A program made the translations under genes and the position numbers. A stretch of DNA of 64,000 nucleotides, taken from Laburnicola sp. R22_1. Its lineage: Eukaryota > Ascomycota > Dothideomycetes > Pleosporales > Didymosphaeriaceae. The DNA lies in NCBI GenBank assembly GCA_014281115.1, contig JACONQ010000001.1:496001-560000 (forward strand). Reading direction: 5' to 3'. Below are positions 1-10,445 of the stretch, one piece after another; positions within the stretch are counted from its first letter, which is position 1, and each line of letters starts with the position of its first letter. Under the pieces are notes generated by a model that saw only the letters and a list, made by a program, of their open reading frames with translations, had not been told where the DNA came from and did not search any database.

Positions 1-1150
1 TTATAAAGGCTAGAATTCATATAGGGGTTACTTCTAACATGCCTACAAAGGTCTTTAACGCAGACCTATTAAGTACTTTATTAAGTTTTACACAGTGTAT
101 AGTTTAAAGTTAATAATTATATTAATTATTTAGAATTATTTTTACTTTGAGTTTTTAAAGTTTTAAATTTACTTATTATCCTATTACTTATTAATTTAGT
201 TAATTATATATTAGGAAAAATTTTAAGCGCGCATACGCACCTATAGTACCTAGGCAGCTCTACGCACGCCTATATACTAAAAGCGCTTTAAGCGCACCTA
301 TAATACTACTTTTTTCTTAGCGTGTGTATGCGTAAGGTTGCGCAAGGATGCGCACCTATAGCATCTATACTATTAAAAGAATACTAATTAATTAGCAAAT
401 AAAGCTCCTTAATTAGCTAGAATTTAAAAAAAGCTTAGTAAGCTGCTTAGTAAGCTTTTAAAAAAAGATTTTTTAAAGTATAAAGTTAAAGTCTCTTACT
501 AGATAGTAATTACTAGTTAATATAATAGTACTAATTACTAGCGTATTATATAGAACTTCTACCTAACCCTAAATTCTAGATTATGTAGGTTTAAAAATAG
601 AAAATATATAGTTTTATAATTATTTAAAAGAATTAGATTAGGCGAAAATTAGTAGCTTAGCAAAGAGCACTATTTTAAAAAGTATAAACTTTAATAACTT
701 TTTAACTACTTTATTTTTATTAAAACTTTTTTAAAAATTTAAATAAAATATTATTAGTACTATAGTTTTATATGTAAATATTACGTAATATATATAATAA
801 CTAGTAAAATAAAAAGGTTTTTATTAATTACTAACTAATTATATAATAAAAATAGTATTTTTAAAGTAAATAATTAAAGACTAGTATTTTCTCTATAAAT
901 CTATTAGAAAATTAAAATTTTAGCTTTACTAGTAAAAAAGTTATAAAGCTTTAAAAAAATTACTTATTTAAACTATTTATGTATATTTGTGTAAGTTTAC
1001 GCATATCTATATATCTTTAAGTATTTTGTACTAGTAAATTACTTATATAAAAATATATAGGTATGCGCACATCTGCGCACGTCTGCGCATAGTTAAGCAG
1101 CCTCTCTAGAAAAATCTTTTCTAATATACCTTTTATTTTTATAAAATTAG
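1..1150. repeat. AT-rich RIP-decayed repeat block
   Basis: Extremely AT-rich DNA with no open reading frame of note. The first ~50 bases match, in reverse orientation, the end of the MITE family at 14293-14452 and 50695-50788, but with C-to-T and G-to-A changes (for example CTCCCGACGTG read as CTTCTAACATG). That pattern fits repeat-induced point mutation. The rest resembles no gene I recognise. Confidence 0.75.
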
Positions 1151-1428
1151 TGTAAGGGCGGTACACGGCCTTATAGGGCAAACCTCTCGGAGACAGCTAG
1201 TATGGTTAAAAGAGATAACTGAATTGAGACTATACTAAGATGGGGGATAAGGAAGGGAACTGGGGGGCCCTTACTTATATAGTGGGCGGCGTAGAGCACA
1301 GGCCCACGCGAACCACGCGCTAATACTAACTAGGAAAGACGCCTTCTATAAGGTGAAAGGCGCTATTAGGGTGTGAAAGGAAAGGTAATGGTGAATGACT
1401 AGCAGGGAGGCAGCCACGAACCGTTACA
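1151..1428. repeat. possible solo LTR
   Basis: A block of normal base composition inside the AT-rich region. It starts TGTAAGGG and ends CCGTTACA, so its ends form the short TG...CA inverted repeat expected of a retrotransposon LTR. The flanking 5-mers are attag and aatag, a near-match target duplication. It has no coding content. Its composition suggests it inserted after the surrounding DNA was RIP-mutated. The family is not recognised, and the ends were called by eye. Confidence 0.4.
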
Positions 1429-2148
1429 AATAGTAACTTTAAAATTACTATTTTATAATTTAATTACTTTATAGCTAGTATATAATTAGCCTTTTACTAA
1501 TTATATGGCGTTAATTTATCTACCTAGAAGTAGGACGACACAGGCTTTTATCTTAAATAATATGACAAAAAAGCAGAGCCCCCTGCTTAGTAATCAAAAA
1601 GAGCGTGAGAAGGTGATCACAAAAATGCGCGTTCGAACTGCTAAGCGAGCTTGGCGGTCTTGGCGCATAAATAGATATAAATAAATAAATAAATAAACGT
1701 GCCTACAAGGCTACACCGAGTACATACACCTATGCTCTGTTGAAGTTTCGTTGGCGTTAAACCTCGTATTCCGCAGCACTAATTCTGGCATGAACCCTGA
1801 AGTGTAGATAGAACCTTACATGGGATAGTCTATGATTCTCTTGGCACTAGTAGATATTATGATGTAGTAGTAGCTATGTGTGCAAGTAGTATCTACTTTC
1901 GCTGCATCTAAAGGTGCCTAAGATAAAGTCGTGCGCGCATGTTGCTAGATGTTTTCATACAATCTAACATCCATCCTCAGATCTGCCGCTTCTTGCTATC
2001 TTCCAGGTTCCGTCTCTTCATGACATCCTAACCGGTAAATTCAAAACACACCTGCCCTAATATCCTAGCACAATATGGTATTTCCAAGCCAAACACCAAA
2101 CGTACGCGACAACACAACCAATGCAACCATCCCATTTCATAACATCCG
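1429..2148. other. gene-free stretch with dispersed repeat
   Basis: AT-rich to about 1700. Bases 1531-1589 recur at 62160-62221 (see the separate repeat entry). A short (AAAT)n run lies near 1676-1696. From about 1700 the composition becomes normal and leads into the 3' end of the first gene. No gene seen. Confidence 0.6.
1531..1589 (+). repeat. dispersed repeat, copy 1 (with 62160-62221)
   Basis: About 60 bp shared with 62160-62221: it begins TAGGACGACA, continues through a short A-run, and ends in an imperfect stem AAGCAGAG/CCCTGCTT. Differences are mostly transitions (TTTTATCTTAAATAATATG against TTTCATCTCAAATGGTGTC), so this copy looks RIP-decayed relative to the other. The element type is not recognised. 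Confidence 0.6.
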
Positions 2149-3421
2149 TCACTTAATCTGCACCATATGCCCGTTGTTAGTAGCCGCAGCCGGTGTCCCA
2201 TTATACACAGGCTGCTGCTGGTAATAATACTGCTGGCCCGGCTGACCATTATATGCGTACTGCTGACCCGGTTGTCCATTATACGCGTACTGTTGACCCG
2301 GTTGTCCATTATACGCATACTGTTGCTGACCAACTGGCGCAGGCGTATACACGGGCTGGCTCGCATATCCCATATTATTGTACGCCGTCTGGCTCGGGTC
2401 TCCGTTATTCCAAGCCTGCGACCTTCCCAGAATGATGATGGCGATGTAAGCGAAGATCAAGAAGAAGTTGCCGACATAGTAGATTGCGACGTCGGTAGTA
2501 TATCCGAGGTATGCGTTATCGATCGCTGCGGCGAAGGGAACCATGGTGAGGATCACCCAGAGGAGCATGCAGGTGGTGAGGATGATGGTCCATAGCATGA
2601 GGTCCTGCTATTTGTTAAATTTCAGGGTTTCGACATGTGGGATGGAAAGCACTTACGCCCACGAGAATGTTCTTTGAGCGCATCCTGATGAGTACGGAGA
2701 GGGAAAGAGCGCCCGCTGCGAGAACGCTTACTAGGTACAAGACCCAGTATGCAAGACCCAGCTTTACTTGGTCCTGGAGCTGTTTGTAGTATGAGGACGA
2801 GTACTCATACCCGTAGAATCCTCTGGATCGTTGTCCTTCGGGGGTTAGTTGGTAAAGAATGTAGCACCAGAAAGCCGTGTAGGCGATAGTGAGGGCGCCC
2901 ATGAAGCCGACAATAGCCAGAGTGATGATTTTAACAAACGACTTGCCCGAGTTCAAGCGCTTGGCAAGCATAGTGTTGACGCCCCAGACAACAATTACTA
3001 GCACGAGAAATTGGCCGACATTGAAGAAGATCCTAAACGCGATGCTAAAGTTGTAGTACATCCAGGGGCTTCCGACATGGCATTCAGAAATCGTCCGACC
3101 GATGATAACAAGAGCCCAACCACTGTTACTCATGAGCTGTTACCCTGTATAAATGGACAATTGCGAGACTTACAGTGCTGTGAAAGATAGGGATGCCAAG
3201 AGGAAAGGTCCGCTCAATTTGGTAGGTTTCCGCCGCACGCAGCAGAGGCTGATCAGGATGGCCACGGTGAGGACGAAAAACAAGCAGTAGCTGACATAGT
3301 AGGTAATATCCGTCATCGGTACAGTTTCACTGCCTGAAGAAAGAAACCCAGGGCACACGGGGCCGCTGCTTCCTCCACTGCTTCCTCCACCGCCGCCGCC
3401 TCCTCCACGCCTTGGAGCCAT
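2149..3421 (-). CDS. seven-helix fungal integral membrane protein with C-terminal Gln/Tyr repeats
   Basis: Three exons on the minus strand, 3421-3174, 3122-2657 and 2604-2149, close in frame as 389 aa. A Gly/Ser-rich N-terminus is followed by about seven hydrophobic segments. These include one in exon 1, a MYYNFSIAFRIFFNVGQF segment early in exon 2, and two in exon 3. The C-terminal tail carries three near-perfect QPGQQYAYNG decapeptides encoded by a 30-bp tandem repeat. The topology suggests a plasma-membrane protein with a cytosolic low-complexity tail. No enzymatic motif is visible and I do not assign a function. The second acceptor choice in intron 1 (after GAGTAACAG) is the only one that keeps the frame. 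Confidence 0.8.
2231..2320 (-). repeat. 3 x 30-bp coding tandem repeat
   Basis: Three consecutive 30-bp units encode the YAYNGQPGQQ decapeptide in the tail of the seven-helix protein. Units differ by only a few bases. The period is a multiple of three, so copy-number change would keep the reading frame. Confidence 0.9.
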
Positions 3422-4554
3422 TTCAGAATCGATTGAAATTGAATATGTATTGTAGTTGTCGTCGTCGTATTACAGTCCTGAGGGAAGGGGTGTTCCAGTC
3501 GAGGCGCCGCGATGCACTCACTCGTCGCGATATCGCTGTCGCAACGGCAAAACCCTCAAAAAAAACGCGCCGCCTTCTCTCGTATTATATTGCACTGGTG
3601 CCTCACATCATGCATATCTGCCTAGTTTTAGGCTGCGGTGCATGTGCTGCAGCCCTCTCGTATTCATTTGCGCGACGAATGAAAGGATGGCGCGGTACGG
3701 TACCAAGATTTCGCCAAGTGGGCCGGACCACATTTGGGGGCGGCTGAATGGCTTGCACAGACGAAAGAGTCGGCCTGTCGTAAGGCTTGCTGGCTGCAGC
3801 CACCGTATGTGCTAGTTTGAGGAGAGCGTAGTTGGCGATGTTTTGGGGCGCGAATGCGAAGTACGATGGGGCTGGCGGATTTCTTCTCCACGTCTTTTTT
3901 ACCGCAGTTCAGCTCTTGCGATTATTGCGTTATATTTCGCCTTTGCGCCGTGGTTGACACTATTGCGCTGTTTTTTATGCATGCGCTGTTGGACCATAAT
4001 TCGTGATGTTAAACAATATGTAATAGGTTAATAGAAGTAGGCTGGCAAATAGGTATAGATTAGGTACAGGTTACTAAGTGCTAAGCGCGTTTTAGCTTTA
4101 ACCTTAGCAATCAGACAATAATTAAGGTAAAAGATTCGCTGCTTTACCTTTTTTCAATGCGTTTTCAGCACCCCCACAGCTTTCCCTTACAGCGTTGTAC
4201 CGTATACCAAAAGGTCTGCGATGTTTCTCTTCCTGAAGGTAAAAGATAGGAACGATAACTTAAGAGGCCAAGATTATCTATCTGTCGCTATACAAGCAGA
4301 CCCAGCGGTCAAAGTAAAGTGCCCAAAGGAAGTCAACAAATACACTACATTACAAAACCAACACCCACGCTTCCAAACACACATATACATATACACACAC
4401 CCCACCAACCACCCTCTCCAGCACCACCCCCTCCCCCTATCACAACCACAACCAACACCCCACCACCCACACCCCAAACACCACCCCCTCCCCCCCCAAC
4501 ACCAACCCCCAACCCCCACCGCGCCCCCACCCTCTCCACCCTCCCCCTCCCCCT
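3422..4554. other. intergenic region with C-rich tract
   Basis: Upstream region of the seven-helix protein gene and downstream region of the next gene. From about 4340 to the stop codon at 4555 the plus strand is almost G-free and very rich in C and A. No gene is supported; the overlapping short ORFs are low-complexity. Confidence 0.6.
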
Positions 4555-6423
4555 CTAAACCCCACGCACTCCCCCAAGAAAAACCCACACCAACACCGCC
4601 CCCACCCCCACCCCCAACATAACCCCCAACACCCCAACAACCCTCACAGCACTAAACGCATGCACAAACTGCACCGTCGTCACGCACGCCGACGGATCCT
4701 CCCCCAGTGCATGATTAGCCGCGGCAACGCGCCGCGCCCAGTGCACCCATGTGTACCGCGCGCGTCCTGTGCGCGGGGACGTGTATAAAGCCAGGAGGTT
4801 GTGCTCTGTGAAGGGGGTGGGGAGGCCGTGGCGGGCGGCGAGGAGGGTGGTGGGTGGGGAAGGGAGCGGATGACGATATGGTGTGGATGGGGGCATGTTG
4901 TTGTGGGAGGCGCTCCAGGCGCTGAGCTGGGCGAGTTGGATGTATTTTAGTTTGCGGGCGCTGAGGGCGCGGAGGATCCAGGGGCCTGCGAGGGTGGCGT
5001 AGGCGCGGCGGAGGGACTGCGCGAAGAACATGTCGTCGAAGTCGATCCGGGTTTCGTCGGTTGGGGTGGTTCGTTTTGGGAAGCGGCTGGGTTTTGGTTT
5101 GTGGGAAAGGGGGTGCGGGGGAGAAATTGTGGAGGTGGTGACGAGGCTGCTGGGGATGATGATTTGTTCGAGGCGGTTGGCGATGCCCGTTGGGTGGCGG
5201 TTGCGGCGGAGACTGAGCCATACGACGCTCTCTTGGACGCCGTCTGTACTTCTCACCGAGCCCCATTGTCGCGTGGATCTGGTGGAGTCGCTGTGGGACC
5301 TGGCCATGTCTTGTGTGTCTTGGTCCCTCTCCAGACGGCTCTTTAGCTTGAACTCGCCCTCACTTGTTGCAATACCGAGAACCTGTTTCCCCTTATGGTT
5401 ATCGTGATGGAACGGTTTGCCATCCGCCTCGCGCCTCCGCGGTCTCGTTTTCGGCTTTGGAAACTCCTTCTTCGCGGTAAATGGATACGGCGTTTTAATA
5501 AAGTGCGCAGGGAGATGCGGCGGGCGATTTGGATCTGCATCTCGCGTTTGAATCGGCAAAAGCTTAATATGCCTCTGTTCAGAAAAACTCTGCTCTTTCT
5601 TGCGTTGTGAGAACGACGGCTGCGACGCTGGTGGTGAGCTGGGCAACATCAACTCGAGAGCCTGCATCGTCCTAAAGTGCGCATTCAATATCGAATCCGC
5701 GCGCAGACTCTCCGACGTATTCCTTCGATGGTGGCTCTGAAAGCTAGACTTGCGGATGGCATCGGCGTCGTCTTGGTTTCGCGAGACATTCAGTGGTTTC
5801 GGGAGGATGTCAGAATCCGCGTTGCTCAGGATACTGTTGCGTGGAGTACCTCGCCCAGCAGAGCCAGAACCGGCATTGTCCACCACTTTGATCTTGCTCA
5901 CTCTGCGCAGCGACATCTGTCTCGCCTCGTTTGAGCGATCCCCGGTCGGAGTGGAAAATTCCTCTGTTCCGGTCCCCGTCCCAGAGTCGTGTGCCGGCAA
6001 CTGATTGAAAGGTGGCAGAGCAGTCGACACTTCACTGACCCGTCTTCTTCCCCTCTCCTCCTCTTCCTCGTCAAACGTTATACCAGAACCCCTAATTCCC
6101 AACCCCTCCGCGTCCGAAAAGTTCCTCGTCCCATTATCATCCTCCCACTCCGAATCCTCCCCACTTGAGTCGAAGAAAAAGTCGGCTCCTGGAGTCATTC
6201 CTTGCGCCATCAGATTGCTCATCTCAGGATGTATAGATCGCGTACGCGTAGGTGGAGGCTCGACAACACGCGGCGAAGATGCAGGGCTAGAGGACAATCG
6301 TGCAGAAGGATGCCCAAGGATAAATGACTGCGCTGGCGGACTCAGTGGCGACGAAGGTAGCGGCGAGACGGGGTTTCGTTGTAGTGGGCTCGGCATTTTC
6401 TTGAACGTTGGCGACTCCTCCAT
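4555..6423 (-). CDS. Ser/Pro-rich protein with C-terminal membrane anchor
   Basis: A single open frame. The first ATG is at 6423 (MEESPTF...), giving 622 aa; an 11-codon longer reading would need a GTG start. Residues 1-450 are disordered-looking, rich in Ser/Pro/Arg, with acidic patches (SGEDSEWEDD and a Glu run). A more ordered block follows around residues 450-560, with a DDMFFAQSLRRAYATL segment and a WVHWARRVAAANHALG segment. The protein ends in one hydrophobic helix of about 20 residues rich in Gly and Val, followed by a short basic tail, suggesting a tail-anchored or single-pass membrane protein. I do not recognise a named family. Confidence 0.7.
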   Translation of the reverse strand: MEESPTFKKMPSPLQRNPVSPLPSSPLSPPAQSFILGHPSARLSSSPASSPRVVEPPPTRTRSIHPEMSNLMAQGMTPGADFFFDSSGEDSEWEDDNGTRNFSDAEGLGIRGSGITFDEEEEERGRRRVSEVSTALPPFNQLPAHDSGTGTGTEEFSTPTGDRSNEARQMSLRRVSKIKVVDNAGSGSAGRGTPRNSILSNADSDILPKPLNVSRNQDDADAIRKSSFQSHHRRNTSESLRADSILNAHFRTMQALELMLPSSPPASQPSFSQRKKEQSFSEQRHIKLLPIQTRDADPNRPPHLPAHFIKTPYPFTAKKEFPKPKTRPRRREADGKPFHHDNHKGKQVLGIATSEGEFKLKSRLERDQDTQDMARSHSDSTRSTRQWGSVRSTDGVQESVVWLSLRRNRHPTGIANRLEQIIIPSSLVTTSTISPPHPLSHKPKPSRFPKRTTPTDETRIDFDDMFFAQSLRRAYATLAGPWILRALSARKLKYIQLAQLSAWSASHNNMPPSTPYRHPLPSPPTTLLAARHGLPTPFTEHNLLALYTSPRTGRARYTWVHWARRVAAANHALGEDPSACVTTVQFVHAFSAVRVVGVLGVMLGVGVGAVLVWVFLGGVRGV

Positions 6424-7099
6424 TTCGTTCTCTCGATGACGTCCAGGACTATCCACCTATTCAGATGAAACAAAACCTTAGTTGTTGCGACTCCGCTAAT
6501 CTGAAGTGTTCGTCGACCGTTCTGCTTCTGTTTCAACGTCCGGACTGCTCGGCGCTCGCAAGTTCAGTGGTAATCAAGGGAACGAAACGGTCAACCAGGA
6601 TAGAGAACAAAGCATATGAGAGCGGATGTTGTCGACGGTGGCGGCGATGATGAAGAGGCTGAAAGGACGCTTGACCAAAACAAAGAAGTTATGTGCCTGA
6701 AATTATCGGATGCCTCTCCGCCGACACTTGCGGAATGTGGGAAAAAGCTTGGAGGACCGAGAACTGACATTCCGCGTGATAAGTTTAGAAATAACATTCT
6801 GTGTAACATGAGCGCATAGATGAACCTGGCTGAGTGAGGAGAGGTTGTATAAGCAATCTAACCTGGTAAGAGACAATAGGGGTAACAATAATCTAGTGAC
6901 AACAAGAGGAACTCCACAGGCCAAACCAATACTCAACACCGATGCCGTTAAAGACCCAATCATGTACACATCAAGACACCCAAGACAGTGGTCTTCACCC
7001 AACGACCCATATCCAAACACCAATTACCCAGAACCCAAGCAGACCTAGGTCGTATCGTAGCTGCATGAATCCTCGAAACGCCACGCTGTACGACACCGC
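6424..7099. other. intergenic region
   Basis: Upstream of the 622-aa gene and downstream of the App1-like gene. No gene, repeat or RNA seen. Confidence 0.5.
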
Positions 7100-8689
7100 C
7101 TACAAAACCATGAAGATAGTAGCAAACAAAGCCACAACAAGGCTCATTGTCGCACTGCCCGTCACCGAAGAGCCTGCTCCGTGTATCCCTAGAACCTCGG
7201 CCTGGCGACTGAAGGTGACATTCTGCGCAACTGACTCGTTCAAGCACTGTCCGTTCGTGATGTCTAGACCACGCAGATCATCTGGGACGTTGAAGAACAT
7301 GTAGCTTCGGTTGTTCAAGCCCTCGAAGCCGGAGGTATCGTAGGGAAACCAGTCCTCCGAATCGGTCGACGAGACATTGCGCAAGAAGATGCATTGCACC
7401 TGGTCTGGATGATCGTGTGCGAGCTGAGGGTAGGCCTTCATAACGTCCGAGTTGGAGGTGTCGGCAATTAGGACGAACTTGCGCTCAGGGAAGGTCGCAA
7501 AGACCTTGTCGAGTAGGTATTTTCGGATCGATAAAGTAGCGCTCACATCGGAGAAGTTCAATGGCCGGGTATCGAAAGAGCCACCGGGGTATGTCTTGAA
7601 GATGAAATCCATGTAGTTACGCGTGACTTGTTCAGGGGTAGTAGTCAGGTAGTGGAAGTGTGTGTCATTCGGCAGGGTTTGCGACCAGTTGGCATAGATC
7701 TCCGGCATGTTCATCCATGGAGTAAACGGTCGGGCGAAGGAGTTGAGCAATCCTTCTTTAGGTTGGTAGATCTTCGTAACACGAAGAATATCATCGATAT
7801 CCGAGATGAATGTAATTCCTTTCGGCGGTACGAGGTACGAAGTGGCATTGCCGGTTAGCGTGCCGTTCGTGTAAACATTGAGTCGCTGAACGTTGTTTGT
7901 CTCGTTGCCGGCGAGCAGACCGCCCCCAGACACGTTCCGAACTGGCACGAACACGTCGAAATCACCCAGGCTGGTAGTCTCGTAAGGTAAGGTGATGTCC
8001 TGAGACCCGCCCGGGGGCGTGATCGCATTGCTGCCACCAGGCTCGCCATCCCCGCCCTGCATAGGCGCGGGTTCGAGGTGTATGGTGACATTTTCACCTC
8101 CCTGCTGCACAACGAAAATAGACGACGTCATATTTCTTGCCTGATTCTGTTGGTCCTGTGGCAGTTCATCGATGTCCACGCCGATCAAAAAGATATTGGC
8201 CAAATCGTCCAGCTTTTCCCGCGAGATGTTCGGCATCTTGTAGACGTTTCCGCGGAAGCGCAGGTTCCATCCCTCGTCGGTCCAGTTGGCATACGAAGGA
8301 ATATTGAGCACCTCAGTCGGCGCTGCAGCAAGGTCGTCTCCGATACCGAGCGACGACATAACCTTCGAACCGGTAGGGAGGTCTTGAAACCAGTTCGGAA
8401 TGCCTTCGGTGAAGTAACTAGGCAGATCGGTGCCTAGAATACTCCCCCATGAGTGTGCAATGCTGTCCACGCTGCTGGCAATGTCCTCGAGGATGTTCCG
8501 CTTCTCGTACACGTAGCTCCGGTCGCCTTCGAAGTATACGGCTGCTGGCGTGGTCACAGGGGCGCGTGCTTCAACGGGAGCAGGGACAGCCGTAGGCTCA
8601 GGAATTGCGACTGCACTCGCGGCTTTTAACGCAGCACCGAGCAGCAACGCGTGCTGCGAAGCCTTGGTGTACATAATGCGGGGCTGCAT
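7100..8689 (-). CDS. secreted GPI-type App1-like (DUF2183) protein
   Basis: Single-exon, 529 aa. The start at 8689 gives an N-terminal hydrophobic signal peptide ending near ASAVA, and the C-terminus is a Gly/Ser-rich stretch followed by a hydrophobic helix, as in GPI-anchored proteins. Many Asn-X-Ser/Thr sites support secretion. The recognisable core is ISDIDDILRVT (D297 and D299), equivalent to the DxDxT phosphatase motif of yeast App1, a phosphatidate phosphatase. Here the motif Thr is Ile, and the following KEGLLNSFARPF segment is typical of the fungal family. The two motif aspartates are present, so phosphatase activity is possible but not established. It would act at the cell surface rather than at actin patches as App1 does. 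Confidence 0.8.
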   Translation of the reverse strand: MQPRIMYTKASQHALLLGAALKAASAVAIPEPTAVPAPVEARAPVTTPAAVYFEGDRSYVYEKRNILEDIASSVDSIAHSWGSILGTDLPSYFTEGIPNWFQDLPTGSKVMSSLGIGDDLAAAPTEVLNIPSYANWTDEGWNLRFRGNVYKMPNISREKLDDLANIFLIGVDIDELPQDQQNQARNMTSSIFVVQQGGENVTIHLEPAPMQGGDGEPGGSNAITPPGGSQDITLPYETTSLGDFDVFVPVRNVSGGGLLAGNETNNVQRLNVYTNGTLTGNATSYLVPPKGITFISDIDDILRVTKIYQPKEGLLNSFARPFTPWMNMPEIYANWSQTLPNDTHFHYLTTTPEQVTRNYMDFIFKTYPGGSFDTRPLNFSDVSATLSIRKYLLDKVFATFPERKFVLIADTSNSDVMKAYPQLAHDHPDQVQCIFLRNVSSTDSEDWFPYDTSGFEGLNNRSYMFFNVPDDLRGLDITNGQCLNESVAQNVTFSRQAEVLGIHGAGSSVTGSATMSLVVALFATIFMVL

Positions 8690-9400
8690 GAACTGTTAGC
8701 TACTGGGCGGTCAACACGTAAGAGGTGAGGGCATACCGATACAGAGGTAACAAGAAAACGACAACACCGGCTCGCAGAAACGATTGACCCAAGGAAACCC
8801 GGTGAAGAGGAGTTGGGTGCGAGGTGGCGTAGGAAAACAGTCCGCTCCCCAGTTTAAATTGCCCCCCGGACAGCATCTATGCTGCAGGAACGAACAACCC
8901 TGTTGACGTCAGTGATGCACCTTGCTGCGGATCTAACACTGGCCATCAGCTAGCGTCATTGTGGGCTGCTAATGATAGCACCTATGAGACGTCTACACGA
9001 TGCTAAATTGATTGCATGTTAGGATGAAGCTGGTAGTTTTGAAACGAAAAGTGGAGATTAGCACCTTACGTGGTGGTAGTCTTGTGAAGTGTCTAGGAAC
9101 AGTAGTTCATCCCGAGGTCCCGAGGTCCCAACATCTAGACGTCTTCATGCGCAACAATTTCCCAGGTGCGAATAATTTAACGGACATGGATTCCTCTAGC
9201 CATGCTTCAACATGATACCGCATCATAATCAATCCTCTACTGCTACAAACTGCAATGGAAATGTCTTGATCCCAATTCACATGTCTCTCTTAATATCCCC
9301 CACGTCTATATACACTTTGTCGGAGCTCTAACCCACCTCCCCAAAGATAAATTTCAAGACCAACCAGAAATCGTAATCAACCCTTGCCTCTATTAGAGCT
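8690..9400. other. intergenic region
   Basis: Promoter side of the App1-like gene and 3' side of the carnitine carrier gene. Apart from the palindromic TGACGTCA noted separately, I see nothing. Confidence 0.5.
8904..8911. promoter_or_regulatory. CRE-like palindrome TGACGTCA
   Basis: A perfect 8-bp CRE (bZIP ATF/CREB) site about 215 bp upstream of the App1-like start codon. Fungal Atf1-type regulators bind this sequence. One occurrence in a promoter-sized region may be chance. Confidence 0.3.
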
Positions 9401-10445
9401 CTACTCGCCATCGCGATCAAACATCTTCGTCATAGCCTTCTGCGCCAACTCGACGCCCAAAAACGTCGCCGCATTCGCCGGCACCGCCCTCGCCATCGCA
9501 GGCCCCATACCCGGGAAAAACGCTTTCAACCCCCCATTAGCATGAATGCCCCTAATCGTCCCGCCAATCGTCGGCCGTCCCTCCGCGCTCTGTAACCTCG
9601 ACTTGATCGTATCGATCGGGAACACGGGAATCCACATTGCGATGCCCGCCGCTCCACCCGCGACCATGACCGCGGAAAGCGAGAGCTGCCCTGGCTGCCC
9701 CGTCACAGGATCCTTGGGCGTCAGTTTCCTCTTGACGACTTCGTAGGTCGCAAAGTAGCAGGCTGAGCCGGGCCCGTCGCGTGCCAGCGTCATGGCTGAC
9801 CCGCGGAATACGGAGCGTATGCCGCCTTCTTTGTAAAGTTGTCGGACGACGTCGGCGCCGCCCGCGTACTTGGGCTTCTCGCCGGGCGCGAGCTGTTTCT
9901 GGCCTTGGATTTGCAGGAGGACTTTTACGCGCTCGAAGGGCGCCGTGATGATGGTCATGGGGATGGCGCTGAAGAACCCGGCGGCAGACACTTGCGCGAC
10001 GGAGAATTGGTTGTTTTCGACTTTGGAGAAGGACGACACGAGTTGTTTGCCTAAATCGTAGCCCCAGAAAGACACCGCAACTGCAGCCAGTCAGTACGTT
10101 GCCTTTGTTGGTGTATGTGAGCGATGGAGATGGCTTACACATGGGCGTCACACCAACAAGCGGCGCCGATACACCCGCGTACAACCCTCTTGCCAGCCCT
10201 TCTCTTGCGATCGTCTTCCGCACTACGTCCATTGCGCCACTGTACACGCCCTTCTCGGCGGTTTGTAACCGCACTTTGACCAAGTCGAACGGGTGTCCCA
10301 CGACAACGGCGCAAACACCACCCACACCACCCGCTACCAGCGCACGAAGCGACTGCAGCGAAGACTTCGTAGCAACCTTGACATCTTCTTTCAGCTCCTC
10401 CGCTGAGGGCAGATTCTCCGCCTTAAGCGGGTTCGAGGAAGTCAT
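9401..10445 (-). CDS. mitochondrial carnitine/acylcarnitine carrier
   Basis: Two exons, 10445-10139 and 10080-9401, 328 aa. A mitochondrial carrier of the SLC25 type with three repeats, each bearing the PX[DE]XX[KR] signature: HPFDLVKVRLQ, APFERVKVLLQ and FPIDTIKSRLQ. The FAVSFWGYDLGKQLV segment spanning the splice junction matches the carnitine/acylcarnitine branch (yeast Crc1, Aspergillus AcuH). It would exchange acylcarnitine for carnitine across the inner mitochondrial membrane, feeding acetyl or acyl units to the matrix during growth on fatty acids or acetate. The intron donor GTAAGC after ATGT gives the family's GVTPMF reading. The length is normal. Confidence 0.93.

Noticed and set aside
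4221..4640. Overlapping ORFs on both strands rich in Pro or Gly/Trp
   Set aside because: Low-complexity translation of the C-rich tract; no start context, splice signals or domain.
6456..6457. Longer N-termini of the 622-aa protein, the PCI protein and Rad54 using the first codon of the open frame
   Set aside because: Those first codons are GTG, not ATG; nuclear genes of fungi normally start at ATG, so downstream ATGs or an upstream exon were chosen.
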